Positions 1 to 9,980 of a DNA stretch of 47,480 nt are shown here, in pieces. This DNA comes from Chloroflexota bacterium (lineage in GTDB: Bacteria > Chloroflexota > Anaerolineae > Aggregatilineales > Aggregatilineaceae): the NCBI GenBank assembly GCA_012729765.1, contig JAAYCM010000129.1, positions 1 through 47,480 of the forward strand, in the 5' to 3' direction. A model generated the notes under the pieces. The model was given only the letters and a program-made list of their open reading frames with translations. It had not been told where the DNA came from and made no database searches. The translations under genes and the position numbers were made by a program. Each line of letters starts with the position of its first letter. Within the stretch, counting starts at the first letter, position 1.

Positions 1-1214
1 CGCAGCTCTTCCTTCATGCGCTCGAAGATCAGGATATTACCGTCTACCGCCGTGCCGATTGAGATCAGGAAGCCGGTGATGGCCGGCAGGCTGAGCGTAA
101 CCGGAATGAACTTGAACAGCGCGAAGTTGATCAGCGCGAACAGCAGCAGCGCCAGGGCTGCCGCGATGCCGGGCACGCGATAGTAGATCAGCATGAACAG
201 CAGGACGGTCGCCACGCCGATGATTCCCGCGCGGATCGAGCGATCGACCGAAATCTGGCCCAGGGTCGGGCCGATGGTATCGAAGGCGATAATGTCGAGC
301 GGCAGCGGCAGCGCACCGTACTTCAACTGCGCCGCCAGGACGTCGGCTTCGTCGCGGGTGAAGTTGCCGGAAATAATGCCGCCGTCCATCGTGCCCGCGC
401 TGGCGCTGGCCGCCAGATCGGACTGGATGGTCGGATAGGATACCAGGCGCCCATCGAGGACGATCGCCATCGGGCGATTGGCATTGCTGGCGACATAGTT
501 GATGAAATTATCCACGCCGGGACCGTCACTCTTGATCGCAAAGTTGACTCCCCAGGCGGTGCCGATGGTCCCATAGGGCGCAGGGGCAGCGTCGGCCAGG
601 CCCGCCCCGGTCATGATCGTTTCGAACGGCTCGCCGTTAGTCTGCAGGGTTGCTGGCTCTTCGGTGGCGTCGCCGGCGGTTTCGCTGGGGCAGGTGTATT
701 CATCAAAGCTGAGCGGCTCCGCGCCCTCGACCAGGCTGGCCTCGGCCCGTGCCACCTGCTCGGTCGTCAGGATGCATGAGCCTTCGGGGATTTCGTAGGT
801 TACATTCGAGAAATCCACGAATTCCAGCAGACCCGTCGATTTGATGGCATCGAAGGCGACCGCCTGCCGGCGCACGCCGGGCAGCTCAACAATGATGCGC
901 CCGCCTTCCTGCTTCTGGACGACCGCTTCGGTCACACCCAGGCCGTTCACGCGGCGTTCCACCTGCCGCGCAGCCTGATCGATCAACTGGTCGTCGTAGT
1001 CTGTGCCGGGGGCAGGGGCGAGCAGCACGCGCGAACCGCCTTGCAGGTCCAGCCCTTGTACAACTTTAATGTCGCGGGATACTTCAAAATCGTCGTTGTA
1101 GTCGCCATCGTCGTTCCAGTCCCAGTGAATACCGGGATTGTCGGGAAGACTGATCCAGATGGCGACGGCGGCGATCACCAGAATTACCGCGAGCCAGAGG
1201 CGGTACCGTCTCAT
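1..1214 (-). CDS. secD: Protein translocase subunit SecD (C-terminus cut by window edge)
   Basis: SecD is the membrane partner of SecYEG that, with SecF, uses the proton-motive force to help pull preproteins across the membrane. The frame is open from the ATG at 1214 to base 1, about 404 codons. It shows an N-terminal membrane segment (about residues 4-22), the conserved GLDLQGG motif after it, a periplasmic P1 region, and a C-terminal membrane block ending in the AVDGNILIFERMKEE motif typical of SecD/SecF. The start is supported by a GAGAGGA ribosome site just upstream. A secF gene would be expected beyond base 1 but cannot be seen. Only the last few dozen residues are probably missing. Identification is secure from the motifs. 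Confidence 0.95.
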   Translation of the reverse strand, partial: MRRYRLWLAVILVIAAVAIWISLPDNPGIHWDWNDDGDYNDDFEVSRDIKVVQGLDLQGGSRVLLAPAPGTDYDDQLIDQAARQVERRVNGLGVTEAVVQKQEGGRIIVELPGVRRQAVAFDAIKSTGLLEFVDFSNVTYEIPEGSCILTTEQVARAEASLVEGAEPLSFDEYTCPSETAGDATEEPATLQTNGEPFETIMTGAGLADAAPAPYGTIGTAWGVNFAIKSDGPGVDNFINYVASNANRPMAIVLDGRLVSYPTIQSDLAASASAGTMDGGIISGNFTRDEADVLAAQLKYGALPLPLDIIAFDTIGPTLGQISVDRSIRAGIIGVATVLLFMLIYYRVPGIAAALALLLFALINFALFKFIPVTLSLPAITGFLISIGTAVDGNILIFERMKEEL

Positions 1215-1270
1215 GACAAATTCCTCTCAACCGTCATAAAAGTGGTTATGTAGAACGCGCAACAGGCGTT

Positions 1271-1300
1271 TTAAAAGACCAGCCCGGCCACGGGCTGGTC
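1271..1300 (-). terminator. Rho-independent terminator upstream of secD
   Basis: A perfect 10-bp stem (1277-1286 with 1291-1300, loop GCCA) is followed on the minus strand by TTTTAAAA. It lies between the HD-domain gene and secD and probably stops read-through into secD. Confidence 0.6.
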
Positions 1301-1393
1301 ACAGCGCGGTCATGATAACGCGGAGAGGTGGCATATGGCAAGTGTCATTTCGCAGTGAAAACGGGAAAATTCGGCGTGCGCTGGCGCAAGAAG

Positions 1394-1425
1394 AGCGCAG
1401 CAGAAGCCGTGACTCCTGCTGCGCT
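1394..1425 (-). terminator. Possible terminator after the HD-domain gene
   Basis: A 10-bp perfect inverted repeat (1394-1403 with 1416-1425, AGCGCAGCAG) lies 19 bases after the HD gene stop. On the minus strand it is followed by TCTTCTTG, a weak T-rich tail. It may act in tandem with the stronger hairpin at 1271-1300. Confidence 0.4.
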
Positions 1426-1443
1426 TGTGAGTGAATCAGGCTG

Positions 1444-2043
1444 TTATTCGGCGCTGCCGTCGCTGCGTGAGCCGTCCAGGCCCAGCTCGGCGGCGATGGC
1501 CTGCATCGCTTCGAGAACGCGCGGTACGTGTTCTTCCCACAGGTCCACGCCGAGCGCAGCGGCGGCGTGCTCGATCTCTTCGCGGTTGACGGCGGCGGCA
1601 AAGCTGCGATCTTTCCACTTGTTGCGGACCGACTTCACTTTGGTGATGTCGCGGATGTCTTTGCTGGGGCGCACCAGCGCGACCGCCGTGAGGAAGCCGG
1701 TCAGCTCATCCACGGCGACCAGCGCCTTTTCCATCAGCGACTCCGGGTGAACGTTCGTGCGCTCGCTGGCATGCGCGGCGACGGCGCGCACGATGTCTTC
1801 ATCCACCCCCTGCTCGCGCAGCACGCGCATCCCGGTGAAGGGATGCCCATCGGCGGCGGTCATATCCGGGAAGCGCTCGTAGTCGAAATCGTGAATCAGG
1901 CCGGTGACGCCCCATTGCTCCTCGTCCGCACCAAAATGGCGGGCATAGGCGCGCATCGCGGCTTCGACCGCCAGCATATGATGGCGCAGGCTCTCCGAGG
2001 CGGTCCAGTCGGTGACGAGTTGCCAGGCTTGCGCGCGGTTCAT
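1444..2043 (-). CDS. HD-domain phosphohydrolase family protein
   Basis: A 199-residue soluble protein of the HD metal-dependent phosphohydrolase superfamily. Visible metal-binding elements are the paired His at residues 21-22, the diagnostic His-Asp pair at 51-52 (LIHDFDYE), a conserved His near residue 90 (AAHASE) and a later Asp in AVDELTGF. This family includes nucleotidases and dNTP or cyclic nucleotide phosphohydrolases, but nothing here fixes the substrate. Its start overlaps the end of the upstream OsmC gene by four bases (ATGA), so the two are translationally coupled. It could be a housekeeping nucleotidase; function beyond the fold is not claimed. Confidence 0.85.
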   Translation of the reverse strand: MNRAQAWQLVTDWTASESLRHHMLAVEAAMRAYARHFGADEEQWGVTGLIHDFDYERFPDMTAADGHPFTGMRVLREQGVDEDIVRAVAAHASERTNVHPESLMEKALVAVDELTGFLTAVALVRPSKDIRDITKVKSVRNKWKDRSFAAAVNREEIEHAAAALGVDLWEEHVPRVLEAMQAIAAELGLDGSRSDGSAE

Positions 2044-2486
2044 GGGGTGACCTCTGGCTCAGCGGCTTCGATGATCTCATGCGAGTAGTGCAGCGTCGCG
2101 GTGTGGCGCAGCGTGGCCGCCGCGCCGCAGTACTTGTCGCGCGAAAGCTCGATCGCGCGCGCTACGGCGGTTTCGCTGACGCTGTGGCCGGTTACGGTGA
2201 AGCGCACCCAGATTTCGGTAAAGACGCGCGGATGCTCGTCGGCGCGCACGCCCTCGACTTCGACCTCGAACGCGGTGACGTCCTGCTGCTTTTTGCGCAG
2301 GATGCTGATCACGTCCATCGCCGTACAGCCCGCCAGCGAGGTGAGCATCAGGCTCATGGGGCTGACTCCCGCGCTGTGCCCGCCGGCTTCGGGCCGGGCG
2401 TCGAGAGGGATCGTAAAGCTGTTGTTGTAGGCCGTAAAAATCATGTCGCTGCGCAGCACAACCTTGCTGCTTCGTGGCTCGCTCAT
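2040..2486 (-). CDS. OsmC/Ohr family thiol peroxidase-like protein
   Basis: A 148-residue OsmC-fold protein. OsmC and Ohr proteins reduce organic hydroperoxides with two cysteines. Both are present: Cys54 in LAGCTAMDV and Cys120 in RDKYCGAA, with the family's usual spacing and the central SPMSLMLTSLAGC helix. It is the first gene of a two-gene minus-strand unit with the HD hydrolase and is divergent from the ECF sigma factor operon, whose products are also thiol related, so joint control by redox stress is plausible. The subgroup (OsmC, Ohr or YhfA-like) is uncertain; the YhfA-like layout seems closest. Confidence 0.9.
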   Translation of the reverse strand: MSEPRSSKVVLRSDMIFTAYNNSFTIPLDARPEAGGHSAGVSPMSLMLTSLAGCTAMDVISILRKKQQDVTAFEVEVEGVRADEHPRVFTEIWVRFTVTGHSVSETAVARAIELSRDKYCGAAATLRHTATLHYSHEIIEAAEPEVTP

Positions 2487-2644
2487 GCGTGTTATCGTCC
2501 CTTCTGTACGAACCGATTCAAAACGATTTTAAGCCAACACCTGCCGGATGCGTCATTTCTTCAGATGCCTGACAAGGGTGAATGGTTACATGCAACGCTG
2601 CCCGGCGTGCAGCATCTAACTAAGTATAGCGTTAAGCGGCACGC

Positions 2645-2673
2645 TTGGGATTATCTGCCGGGCGCGGTATGAT
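2645..2673 (+). promoter_or_regulatory. Sigma-70-type promoter for the ECF sigma operon
   Basis: TTGGGA (2645-2650) and TATGAT (2668-2673) are separated by 17 bases. Initiation near 2680 would put the mRNA start downstream of the earliest possible start codons and favours translation from 2717 (or 2699). Confidence 0.55.
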
Positions 2674-2716
2674 CGGAGTACACCATCGCCCGATCTGGAT
2701 GAGCCTGAGAGTGCGC

Positions 2717-3313
2717 ATGACCAACGCAGATGATGCCGAGATGGTAGCCCGGCTGCAAGCCGGCGACCAGGCGGCCTATGCTCAATTAGTGGACGAGAAC
2801 GCGGGCCGTATCTACCGGCTGGCCCTGCGGATGTTGGGCAGCGAGGCCGATGCCGAAGATGTGCTGCAGGAGACGTTTCTGAGCGCGTTCAAGTCGATTG
2901 AAAACTTCGAGGCACGCTCCAGTCTGAGCACCTGGCTCTACCGGATTGCGACCAATGCCGCGCTGATGCGGCTGCGACGTAAGGAGCCGCAGCAGGTTTC
3001 GGTCGATGAGCCGATCGAGAGCGACGACGGCGAGCTGATCCCGCGCCAGTTTTTCGACTTCTGCTGCCTGCCGGAAACCGATCTGCTGCGCGACGAGGCC
3101 CGCGCCGAGATGATGCGCGCGATCGAGGAGCTGCCTGCGACGCTGCGCAGTGTGTTCGTGCTGCGCGATATCGAAGGACTATCGACGGAAGAGACTGCCG
3201 AGACACTGAACCTCTCGATCTCCGCCGTGAAGAGTCGCCTGATGCGCGCCCGGCTCAAGCTGCGCGAGCGGCTGAGCATCTATTTCGCGCACGCGACCGA
3301 AGAAACGAGATGA
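2717..3313 (+). CDS. ECF-type RNA polymerase sigma factor
   Basis: A sigma-70 family extracytoplasmic-function sigma factor of about 198 residues. Region 2 is seen as DAEDVLQETFLSAF followed by the STWLYRIATNAAL segment that contacts the -10 element. Region 4 carries the helix-turn-helix (GLSTEETAETLNLSISAVKS) that reads the -35. The ATG at 2717 is chosen because the likely promoter lies at 2645-2673; an ATG at 2699 is possible. Four bases downstream begins a small zinc-binding anti-sigma factor, then a glutaredoxin, while an OsmC protein is divergent. That context resembles SigR-type thiol-oxidation regulons. An acidic 25-residue linker separates regions 2 and 4. Confidence 0.93.
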   Translation: MTNADDAEMVARLQAGDQAAYAQLVDENAGRIYRLALRMLGSEADAEDVLQETFLSAFKSIENFEARSSLSTWLYRIATNAALMRLRRKEPQQVSVDEPIESDDGELIPRQFFDFCCLPETDLLRDEARAEMMRAIEELPATLRSVFVLRDIEGLSTEETAETLNLSISAVKSRLMRARLKLRERLSIYFAHATEETR

Positions 3314-3317
3314 TGGC

Positions 3318-3614
3318 ATGAGCGCAACCCCACACGATCACGATCAGCACGAAAGCTGCCGCCACTACCTGCGCAGCATCTCCGAGTATCTGGATGGGAC
3401 GTTGAGTGACACGCTGTGCGACGAGATCGAGGCGCACATGGCGACCTGCGAGAACTGCCGTGTGGTCGTCAACACGCTCTCGAAGACCGTGCTGCTCTAC
3501 CGCCGCCTGCCGTCGCCCGAAATGCCGGACGAGGTCAAGGAGCGGTTGTTCAAGGTGCTGGACCTGCGGCCCTACTACCACGCGGACGAATCGAGCGAGA
3601 AGCCGGCAGAGTAG
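3318..3614 (+). CDS. Zinc-binding anti-sigma factor, RsrA/zf-HC2-like
   Basis: A 98-residue soluble protein with the ZAS zinc motif His40-x3-Cys44-x2-Cys47 and an upstream Cys14. The Cys14-to-His40 spacing of 26 equals that of the zinc ligands of Streptomyces RsrA as I recall it. In RsrA, oxidation of these thiols releases zinc and frees the sigma factor. The gene starts four bases after the sigma factor stop, the usual sigma/anti-sigma pairing. There is no membrane segment, so this is a cytoplasmic sensor rather than an envelope-stress anti-sigma. Redox sensing is inferred from ligand spacing and from the glutaredoxin next door. Confidence 0.88.
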   Translation: MSATPHDHDQHESCRHYLRSISEYLDGTLSDTLCDEIEAHMATCENCRVVVNTLSKTVLLYRRLPSPEMPDEVKERLFKVLDLRPYYHADESSEKPAE

Positions 3615-3702
3615 GGGGCGGACTGCAACTTTCGGCCCGGCGGCTGCATCTAACGGTTGAAACCGGAATCAGCCTTCGCTGCCATGAATTTGTGAGGACC
3701 GT

Positions 3703-3966
3703 ATGCCGAAACAACCGGACGAGAAGAAAAAGAAGAAGCGCGTAATCGTCTTTAGCACGCCCTCATGCCCGCACTGCACCCACGCCAAACAGTATCTGCG
3801 GGCCAAAGGGATTCGCTTCCGCGATGTGGATGTGAGCCGGGACGCGGTCGCCGCGCGCGACATGGTGCGCCGCAGCGGTCAGCAGGGCGTGCCGGTGATC
3901 GATATCGGCGGGCGGATCGTGGTCGGCTTCAACCGGGCGGAAGTTGACCGGCTGCTCGATCTGTAG
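3703..3966 (+). CDS. Glutaredoxin family protein
   Basis: An 87-residue thioredoxin-fold protein with a dithiol active site Cys22-Pro-His-Cys25 after the first beta strand (VIVFSTPSCPHC), the cis-proline segment GVPVIDI at about 63-69, and the following GFNRAE helix cap. It should reduce protein or small-molecule disulfides. A lysine-rich tail (residues 8-12) precedes the fold. The gene is third in line after the ECF sigma and anti-sigma genes, 88 bases downstream, and is followed by a strong terminator. It may be a regulon member that restores thiols after stress. Confidence 0.9.
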   Translation: MPKQPDEKKKKKRVIVFSTPSCPHCTHAKQYLRAKGIRFRDVDVSRDAVAARDMVRRSGQQGVPVIDIGGRIVVGFNRAEVDRLLDL

Positions 3967-3988
3967 CAGCGCGCTTTCTAACAACGAC

Positions 3989-4024
3989 AACAGGCGGTCG
4001 CGTGGTGCGGGCCGCCTGTTTTGA
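3989..4024 (+). terminator. Rho-independent terminator after the glutaredoxin gene
   Basis: A 9-bp perfect stem AACAGGCGG (3989-3997) with CCGCCTGTT (4012-4020) is followed by TTG. It ends the sigma, anti-sigma and glutaredoxin unit and separates it from the convergent rhodanese gene. Confidence 0.75.
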
Positions 4025-4045
4025 TTCGTGCGGTGTGCGGATGTA

Positions 4046-4480
4046 TCAGGGCCGAGATTCGGGCAGGCTGGCCGCGCGCCACGCCTGGATGCCACCGTCC
4101 ACGTTGTAGACATGGGTATAGCCCAGGTCGATCAGGGTTTGCGAGGCGACCGCGCTGCGGTTGCCACTGTTGCAGATCACGTAAATCGCGGCGTTCTTGT
4201 CGGTCAATTCCTGCGGGGCGCGCTGGGCAAACTCCGGCAGCGGGATCAGGATCGCGCCGGCGGGGTAGCCGCCCACCGTTTCATCGGGGTTGCGCACGTC
4301 CACAAACACGGCCTGATCGTTTTCGCCGATCTGATTGTGGGCGGTTTGCACGTCGATGGTTTCAAACGTCGTTGGGGCGGCAGCTTCGCGGGCGGAATCG
4401 CCACCATCGTCTGATCCGCACGCGGCCAGCGCGACCACCAGGACGAGCAGCAGGGTCATCAAAACAATACGTCGGGACAT
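4046..4480 (-). CDS. Rhodanese-domain lipoprotein
   Basis: About 144 residues. An N-terminal signal ends in a lipobox (VALAAC), so Cys21 (counted from the chosen start) should be lipidated and the protein anchored outside the membrane. A single rhodanese domain follows, with the active-site loop CNSGNRS near residue 103 and the terminal GGIQAW motif. Such proteins carry a persulfide or bind sulfane sulfur; the physiological acceptor is unknown. The ATG at 4480 is preferred over one at 4486. It lies eight to fourteen bases after the nucleotidyltransferase gene and is probably cotranscribed with it, though no functional link is evident. Confidence 0.9.
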   Translation of the reverse strand: MSRRIVLMTLLLVLVVALAACGSDDGGDSAREAAAPTTFETIDVQTAHNQIGENDQAVFVDVRNPDETVGGYPAGAILIPLPEFAQRAPQELTDKNAAIYVICNSGNRSAVASQTLIDLGYTHVYNVDGGIQAWRAASLPESRP

Positions 4481-4494
4481 CACCACTCCTTGTT

Positions 4495-5478
4495 TTATTC
4501 GCTGAGTTCCGGGGCAACCGCGCGCGTTCGACGCGCGACGATGGCTCCCTGGCAGGTATCATGAGCCGGGATTACGCCGTTGCCCAGGACGACGCTGTCG
4601 CGCAGCACCGCGCCCGGTCCGACCGTCGCGCCCGACTCCAGGTAGACGTTGGGGCCGATGCGCGCATCCTGCCCAACGCTGACCTTTGGATCGATGCGCA
4701 CCGGCGGAATAAGTTGCACCGACGCGGGAATTTCGCTGAGGATGTGGGCGTCGCGCCCCTCCTGCAAATAGTGGCGGTTGATCGCCAGCAGATCCAGCTC
4801 GTGTGTCAGATGCAGACGCCAATCGGCCACCGCATAGCCCACGCGCCTGCCCTCGCGGATGCCGGCGCGGATCGCGCTGACCAGCTCGCGCTCGCCACGC
4901 GGCGATACCGGGACGTGGGGCAGGTAGTCGAGCAGACGCAGCGAGAAGGCATAGAGCATGATCGAGGCCCACTGCCCGCGCGGCTCGGCGGGCTTTTCCT
5001 CAATATCCACGATCCGGCTGTCCTCGATCACGACGTCCGACGAGCGGCGAATCTGATCGGGCGTGGCGGTGAGCAGGCTCAAGGCGGCAAGCTGGTCGGG
5101 GTGGCGGTCGAAGCACGCGATCAGGTTGTGGACGTGCTGGGCTGAGGTAATGTTATCGACGGCGGTCAGCAGGAACGGGCCGGTGAGGTAAGGGGCAGCC
5201 ATCAGCAGTGCATCGACCGTGCCGGTCGGGATAGCCTGGATGGCAAACTGGACTTCGGCGTTCGGATGCCACGAGCCGCTCAGGTAGGAGGCTGCGCCGC
5301 CCTCTTCCTGCCCGACGACGACGACAAAGCGTTTGATGCCCGCCTCGTGCAGACGGTCCATCACGCGCGCGATAATGGGCCTGCCCAGCACGGGCAGCAT
5401 GGACTTAGGCCGGTCTTTGGTGAGCGTCCCCAACCGTGTGCCGCGACCGGCGGCGAGAATGACAGCTTGCTGGATCAC
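4495..5478 (-). CDS. Sugar-phosphate nucleotidyltransferase (GlmU/RfbA-like)
   Basis: A 327-residue enzyme with the nucleotidyltransferase signature GRGTRL (11-16) and the conserved Lys25 after it, which bind the NTP. The N-terminal 230 residues form the Rossmann-like transferase. Residues about 250-320 show hexapeptide-like runs (IGPNVYLESGATVGPGAVLRDSVVLG), that is, a left-handed beta-helix. The expected reaction joins an NTP with a sugar-1-phosphate to give a nucleotide sugar for cell-wall or glycan synthesis. The sugar and base cannot be told from sequence. The start is GTG, with AGGAAGG upstream. It is first in a unit with the rhodanese lipoprotein. Confidence 0.88.
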   Translation of the reverse strand: MIQQAVILAAGRGTRLGTLTKDRPKSMLPVLGRPIIARVMDRLHEAGIKRFVVVVGQEEGGAASYLSGSWHPNAEVQFAIQAIPTGTVDALLMAAPYLTGPFLLTAVDNITSAQHVHNLIACFDRHPDQLAALSLLTATPDQIRRSSDVVIEDSRIVDIEEKPAEPRGQWASIMLYAFSLRLLDYLPHVPVSPRGERELVSAIRAGIREGRRVGYAVADWRLHLTHELDLLAINRHYLQEGRDAHILSEIPASVQLIPPVRIDPKVSVGQDARIGPNVYLESGATVGPGAVLRDSVVLGNGVIPAHDTCQGAIVARRTRAVAPELSE

Positions 5479-5708
5479 GGTAGCCTTCCTGCAGAGTGGC
5501 AGCGCTGAACTGGTGTAGAACGGAAAAATGTGCTAATTAGTAGTATCTGGCACAATAACACGCCCAATTATAGCACGGCTGCCCGTGCGGACGTGCAGAA
5601 CAGAACCGGCCCACGCCGGGTATATCGAGCGATCCGCTTTAGGCCAGGGCCGGCAGAGCGTGCGGCTGCAAAACTGGCGAAGGAAACGGATTGCAGGGGA
5701 GTTTCACT

Positions 5709-5960
5709 ATGCCAACGGCGACCGAACAACGATTAATCGCGTACCATATCGCGCGCCTGAAGGATAAAAACCCACAAGTGCGGCTGGCATCGATTGAAGA
5801 ACTGCGGCTGCTGGAAGCGACCGATGCGCTCAGCGCGCTCGAAGAATTATTCCATTCTGATCCGGATGACGAGGTGCGCACAGCGGCTCGAAAAGTAGGT
5901 TATGATCTCTATGTTAAGATGAAAGCAAATGAAAAAAAGGAAGAGCCGCCGCCGGAATAG
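5709..5960 (+). CDS. Small HEAT-repeat protein
   Basis: An 83-residue protein made of two to three HEAT-like helical hairpins (PQVRLASIEELRLL, then DALSALEEL and DDEVRTAARKVGYD), with a charged tail rich in Lys and Glu. HEAT repeats usually mediate protein binding. The ATG at 5709 is chosen because GGGGAG lies about ten bases upstream; the frame extends six codons further without a ribosome site. It stands alone between a divergent nucleotidyltransferase and convergent valS, and its function is unknown. Confidence 0.8.
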   Translation: MPTATEQRLIAYHIARLKDKNPQVRLASIEELRLLEATDALSALEELFHSDPDDEVRTAARKVGYDLYVKMKANEKKEEPPPE

Positions 5961-5984
5961 TCTCGGCGCGGGTGTGCGGAAAAG

Positions 5985-6025
5985 CGGGCGGGCATCTCAC
6001 ACATTTACGAGATGCCCGCCTTTGA
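5985..6025. terminator. Bidirectional terminator between the HEAT gene and valS
   Basis: A perfect 12-bp stem (GGCGGGCATCTC, 5988-5999, with 6010-6021) and a ten-base loop. The plus side continues CTTTGATT; the minus side continues CGCTTTT. It can therefore end both convergent genes. Confidence 0.8.
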
Positions 6026-6043
6026 TTCACGCGGGGAGAGAGG

Positions 6044-8689
<2,646 letters not shown>

Positions 8690-8700
8690 GTTATCCTCGT

Positions 8701-8814
8701 TCAGAATGCAGATCCAACCGGCGAGAGTGGGCGGCGCGTGTTGTGCTGCCGCCAGCGGGCACGGGCTCGTGCGCGTGCACGAACGACACCGGCACTGTCA
8801 TCGACAAGCGACAC
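8701..8814 (-). CDS. Possible 37-residue leader ORF between methyltransferase and valS
   Basis: An almost consensus ribosome site (AAAGGAGGTGG, 8821-8831) sits six bases before a GTG at 8814 that opens 37 codons and stops at 8701, 11 bases before the valS ATG. The product would be basic (nine Arg) with valines at 1, 4, 10, 11 and 33 and resembles no family I know. The ribosome site is stronger than that of valS itself, so the ORF may feed ribosomes to valS by coupling or act as a leader peptide. It could also be chance in GC-rich DNA. Confidence 0.35.
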   Translation of the reverse strand: MSLVDDSAGVVRARARARARWRQHNTRRPLSPVGSAF

Positions 8815-8850
8815 GCTGCACCACCTCCTTTCGCACGGTTCCTACCCGCC

Positions 8851-9618
8851 TTAACCCGGCCTGTTAGCCAGCATCAGCAGCTCCCAGCGATCGCGCTGGG
8901 CCTGGATATTTTCGAACCCGGCTTCGAGCATCACGACTTCCACCTCTGCGGCGGTCAGCGCGCGATAGACGACCGGGCGCTTGTTGACGCGGTAGGTCTG
9001 GCCGTCGCCGCGCACCACGAAGCTGTTGAAGGTCACGGTGACCGGCGGCCCGTCGTCCCAGTCCCAGATGTCGAAGGTGATCACCTGCTCTTCCGGCTCG
9101 TCGTGAATCTGGCCCGGCCAGAAGCGCGGGCGGTCTTCGAGCAGCGTCTCGAAGTCGTGCATCCCGATCAGCAGCAGCCCGCCAGGGCGCAGCAGCTCGT
9201 AGAAGATCAGCAGTGTCTCTTCGATCTGCTGGTCGTGCAGCAGATGGGGGATGGCGCTGCCCTTGGTCAGCACGGCGTCGAACGGGCCGGACAGACAGTT
9301 GTGCAGGTTTTGGAAGTCCGACTGCACAAAGGTGATCTTATCGGCCACGCCGTAGGCCGCGGCGTTTTGCCGGGCGCGCGCCAGCAGGCCGCCGCTGGGG
9401 TCGGCAGCGGTCACAGTATAGCCCAGCCGCGCCAGCGCGATCGCCTGGGTGCCCGGCCCGCACGACGCGTCGAGCACGGTCTGGACGCCGTGATCGCGCA
9501 GGAAGCGGCGCAGATTCAGCCCTTCGCGTTCCAGCTCGGCATCCCAATCGCGGTACCAGAGGTGATAGTCCTCAGCCAGCGAGTCGTAGAACGTCGATGT
9601 GTCGTTGAAGTTGTTCAT
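8851..9618 (-). CDS. Class I SAM-dependent methyltransferase
   Basis: A 255-residue Rossmann-fold methyltransferase. Motif I, the SAM-binding VLDASCGPGTQAIALA, is at about 48-63. The acidic residue ending beta 2 (AADPSG) and the post-motif LLRPGGLLLIG strand are also clear. The N-terminal FYDSLAEDYHLWY resembles glycine/sarcosine N-methyltransferase relatives, but the substrate cannot be assigned. The gene is the first one after a complete T-box leader, whose terminator ends 13 bases upstream of the ATG, so its expression should follow tRNA charging. It is unusual to find a methyltransferase in this position ahead of valS. Confidence 0.92.
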   Translation of the reverse strand: MNNFNDTSTFYDSLAEDYHLWYRDWDAELEREGLNLRRFLRDHGVQTVLDASCGPGTQAIALARLGYTVTAADPSGGLLARARQNAAAYGVADKITFVQSDFQNLHNCLSGPFDAVLTKGSAIPHLLHDQQIEETLLIFYELLRPGGLLLIGMHDFETLLEDRPRFWPGQIHDEPEEQVITFDIWDWDDGPPVTVTFNSFVVRGDGQTYRVNKRPVVYRALTAAEVEVVMLEAGFENIQAQRDRWELLMLANRPG

Positions 9619-9630
9619 AACCAGTCACCA

Positions 9631-9887
9631 GAAAACAAAAAGCCCCATCGTCACGCAAGGACGAAAGAGCCAGCTTCCGCGGTACCACCTTGTTTCCCGG
9701 CAGCATAAGCCGCCGGACTCTCGACGCGATAACGGGCGGACCCGGACACGCCTACACGCCCTTCGCGCTCAGCGCATCAGCTCCAGAGCGACCTTCCGCG
9801 GCGGACCCCTGTGCAGGCTTGCAGCCTGTGGCCTGCACTCTCTGCGAGCGCCGGTCCGCGTACTCTTCTCTTTCGCAGCCGTTGTTA
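9631..9887 (-). ncRNA. T-box leader, valine specifier (GUC)
   Basis: This is a complete T-box riboswitch on the minus strand. Visible parts are stem I with GAAGAGUA on the 5' side, the AGAGAG bulge and an apical GUGCAGGC/GCCUGCAC stem; the specifier-loop 3' side GAAG-GUC-G closed by AGAG/CUCU (GUC at 9792-9790); stem III CCGGCGGC/GCTGCCGG; and the canonical antiterminator AGGTGGTACCGCGG (9690-9677). The terminator helix (9670-9641) is followed by TTTTTGTTTT. Uncharged tRNA stabilises the antiterminator and lets transcription continue. The UGGU bulge predicts an A discriminator base, as in tRNA-Val. The GUC reading and the downstream valS both indicate valine. Confidence 0.93.
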
Positions 9888-9893
9888 GCGAGC

Positions 9894-9923
9894 AGTATAT
9901 CACGCCCGCACGCGCAGCGTCAA
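9894..9923 (-). promoter_or_regulatory. Promoter of the T-box/methyltransferase/valS transcript
   Basis: On the minus strand TTGACG (9923-9918) and TATACT (9899-9894) are 18 bases apart. Predicted initiation near 9887 would transcribe the whole T-box. Confidence 0.75.
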
Positions 9924-9980
9924 CGGCGAAAGTGGCGGGGCAGGGCGGTAGAATAGGGGCCAGACTCGCCACCTGAGGGA

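Noticed and set aside
3663..3690. GGAAT-type ECF promoter before the glutaredoxin gene
   Set aside because: A GGAAT at 3663 lacks a matching GTT or GTC at the expected 16-18 base spacing.
4021..5145. 374-codon plus-strand open frame
   Set aside because: Antisense to the rhodanese and nucleotidyltransferase genes; low-complexity Arg-rich sequence without domains.
5567..5572. TATAAT on the minus strand upstream of the nucleotidyltransferase
   Set aside because: No reasonable -35 element at 16-18 bases, so a promoter call is not justified.
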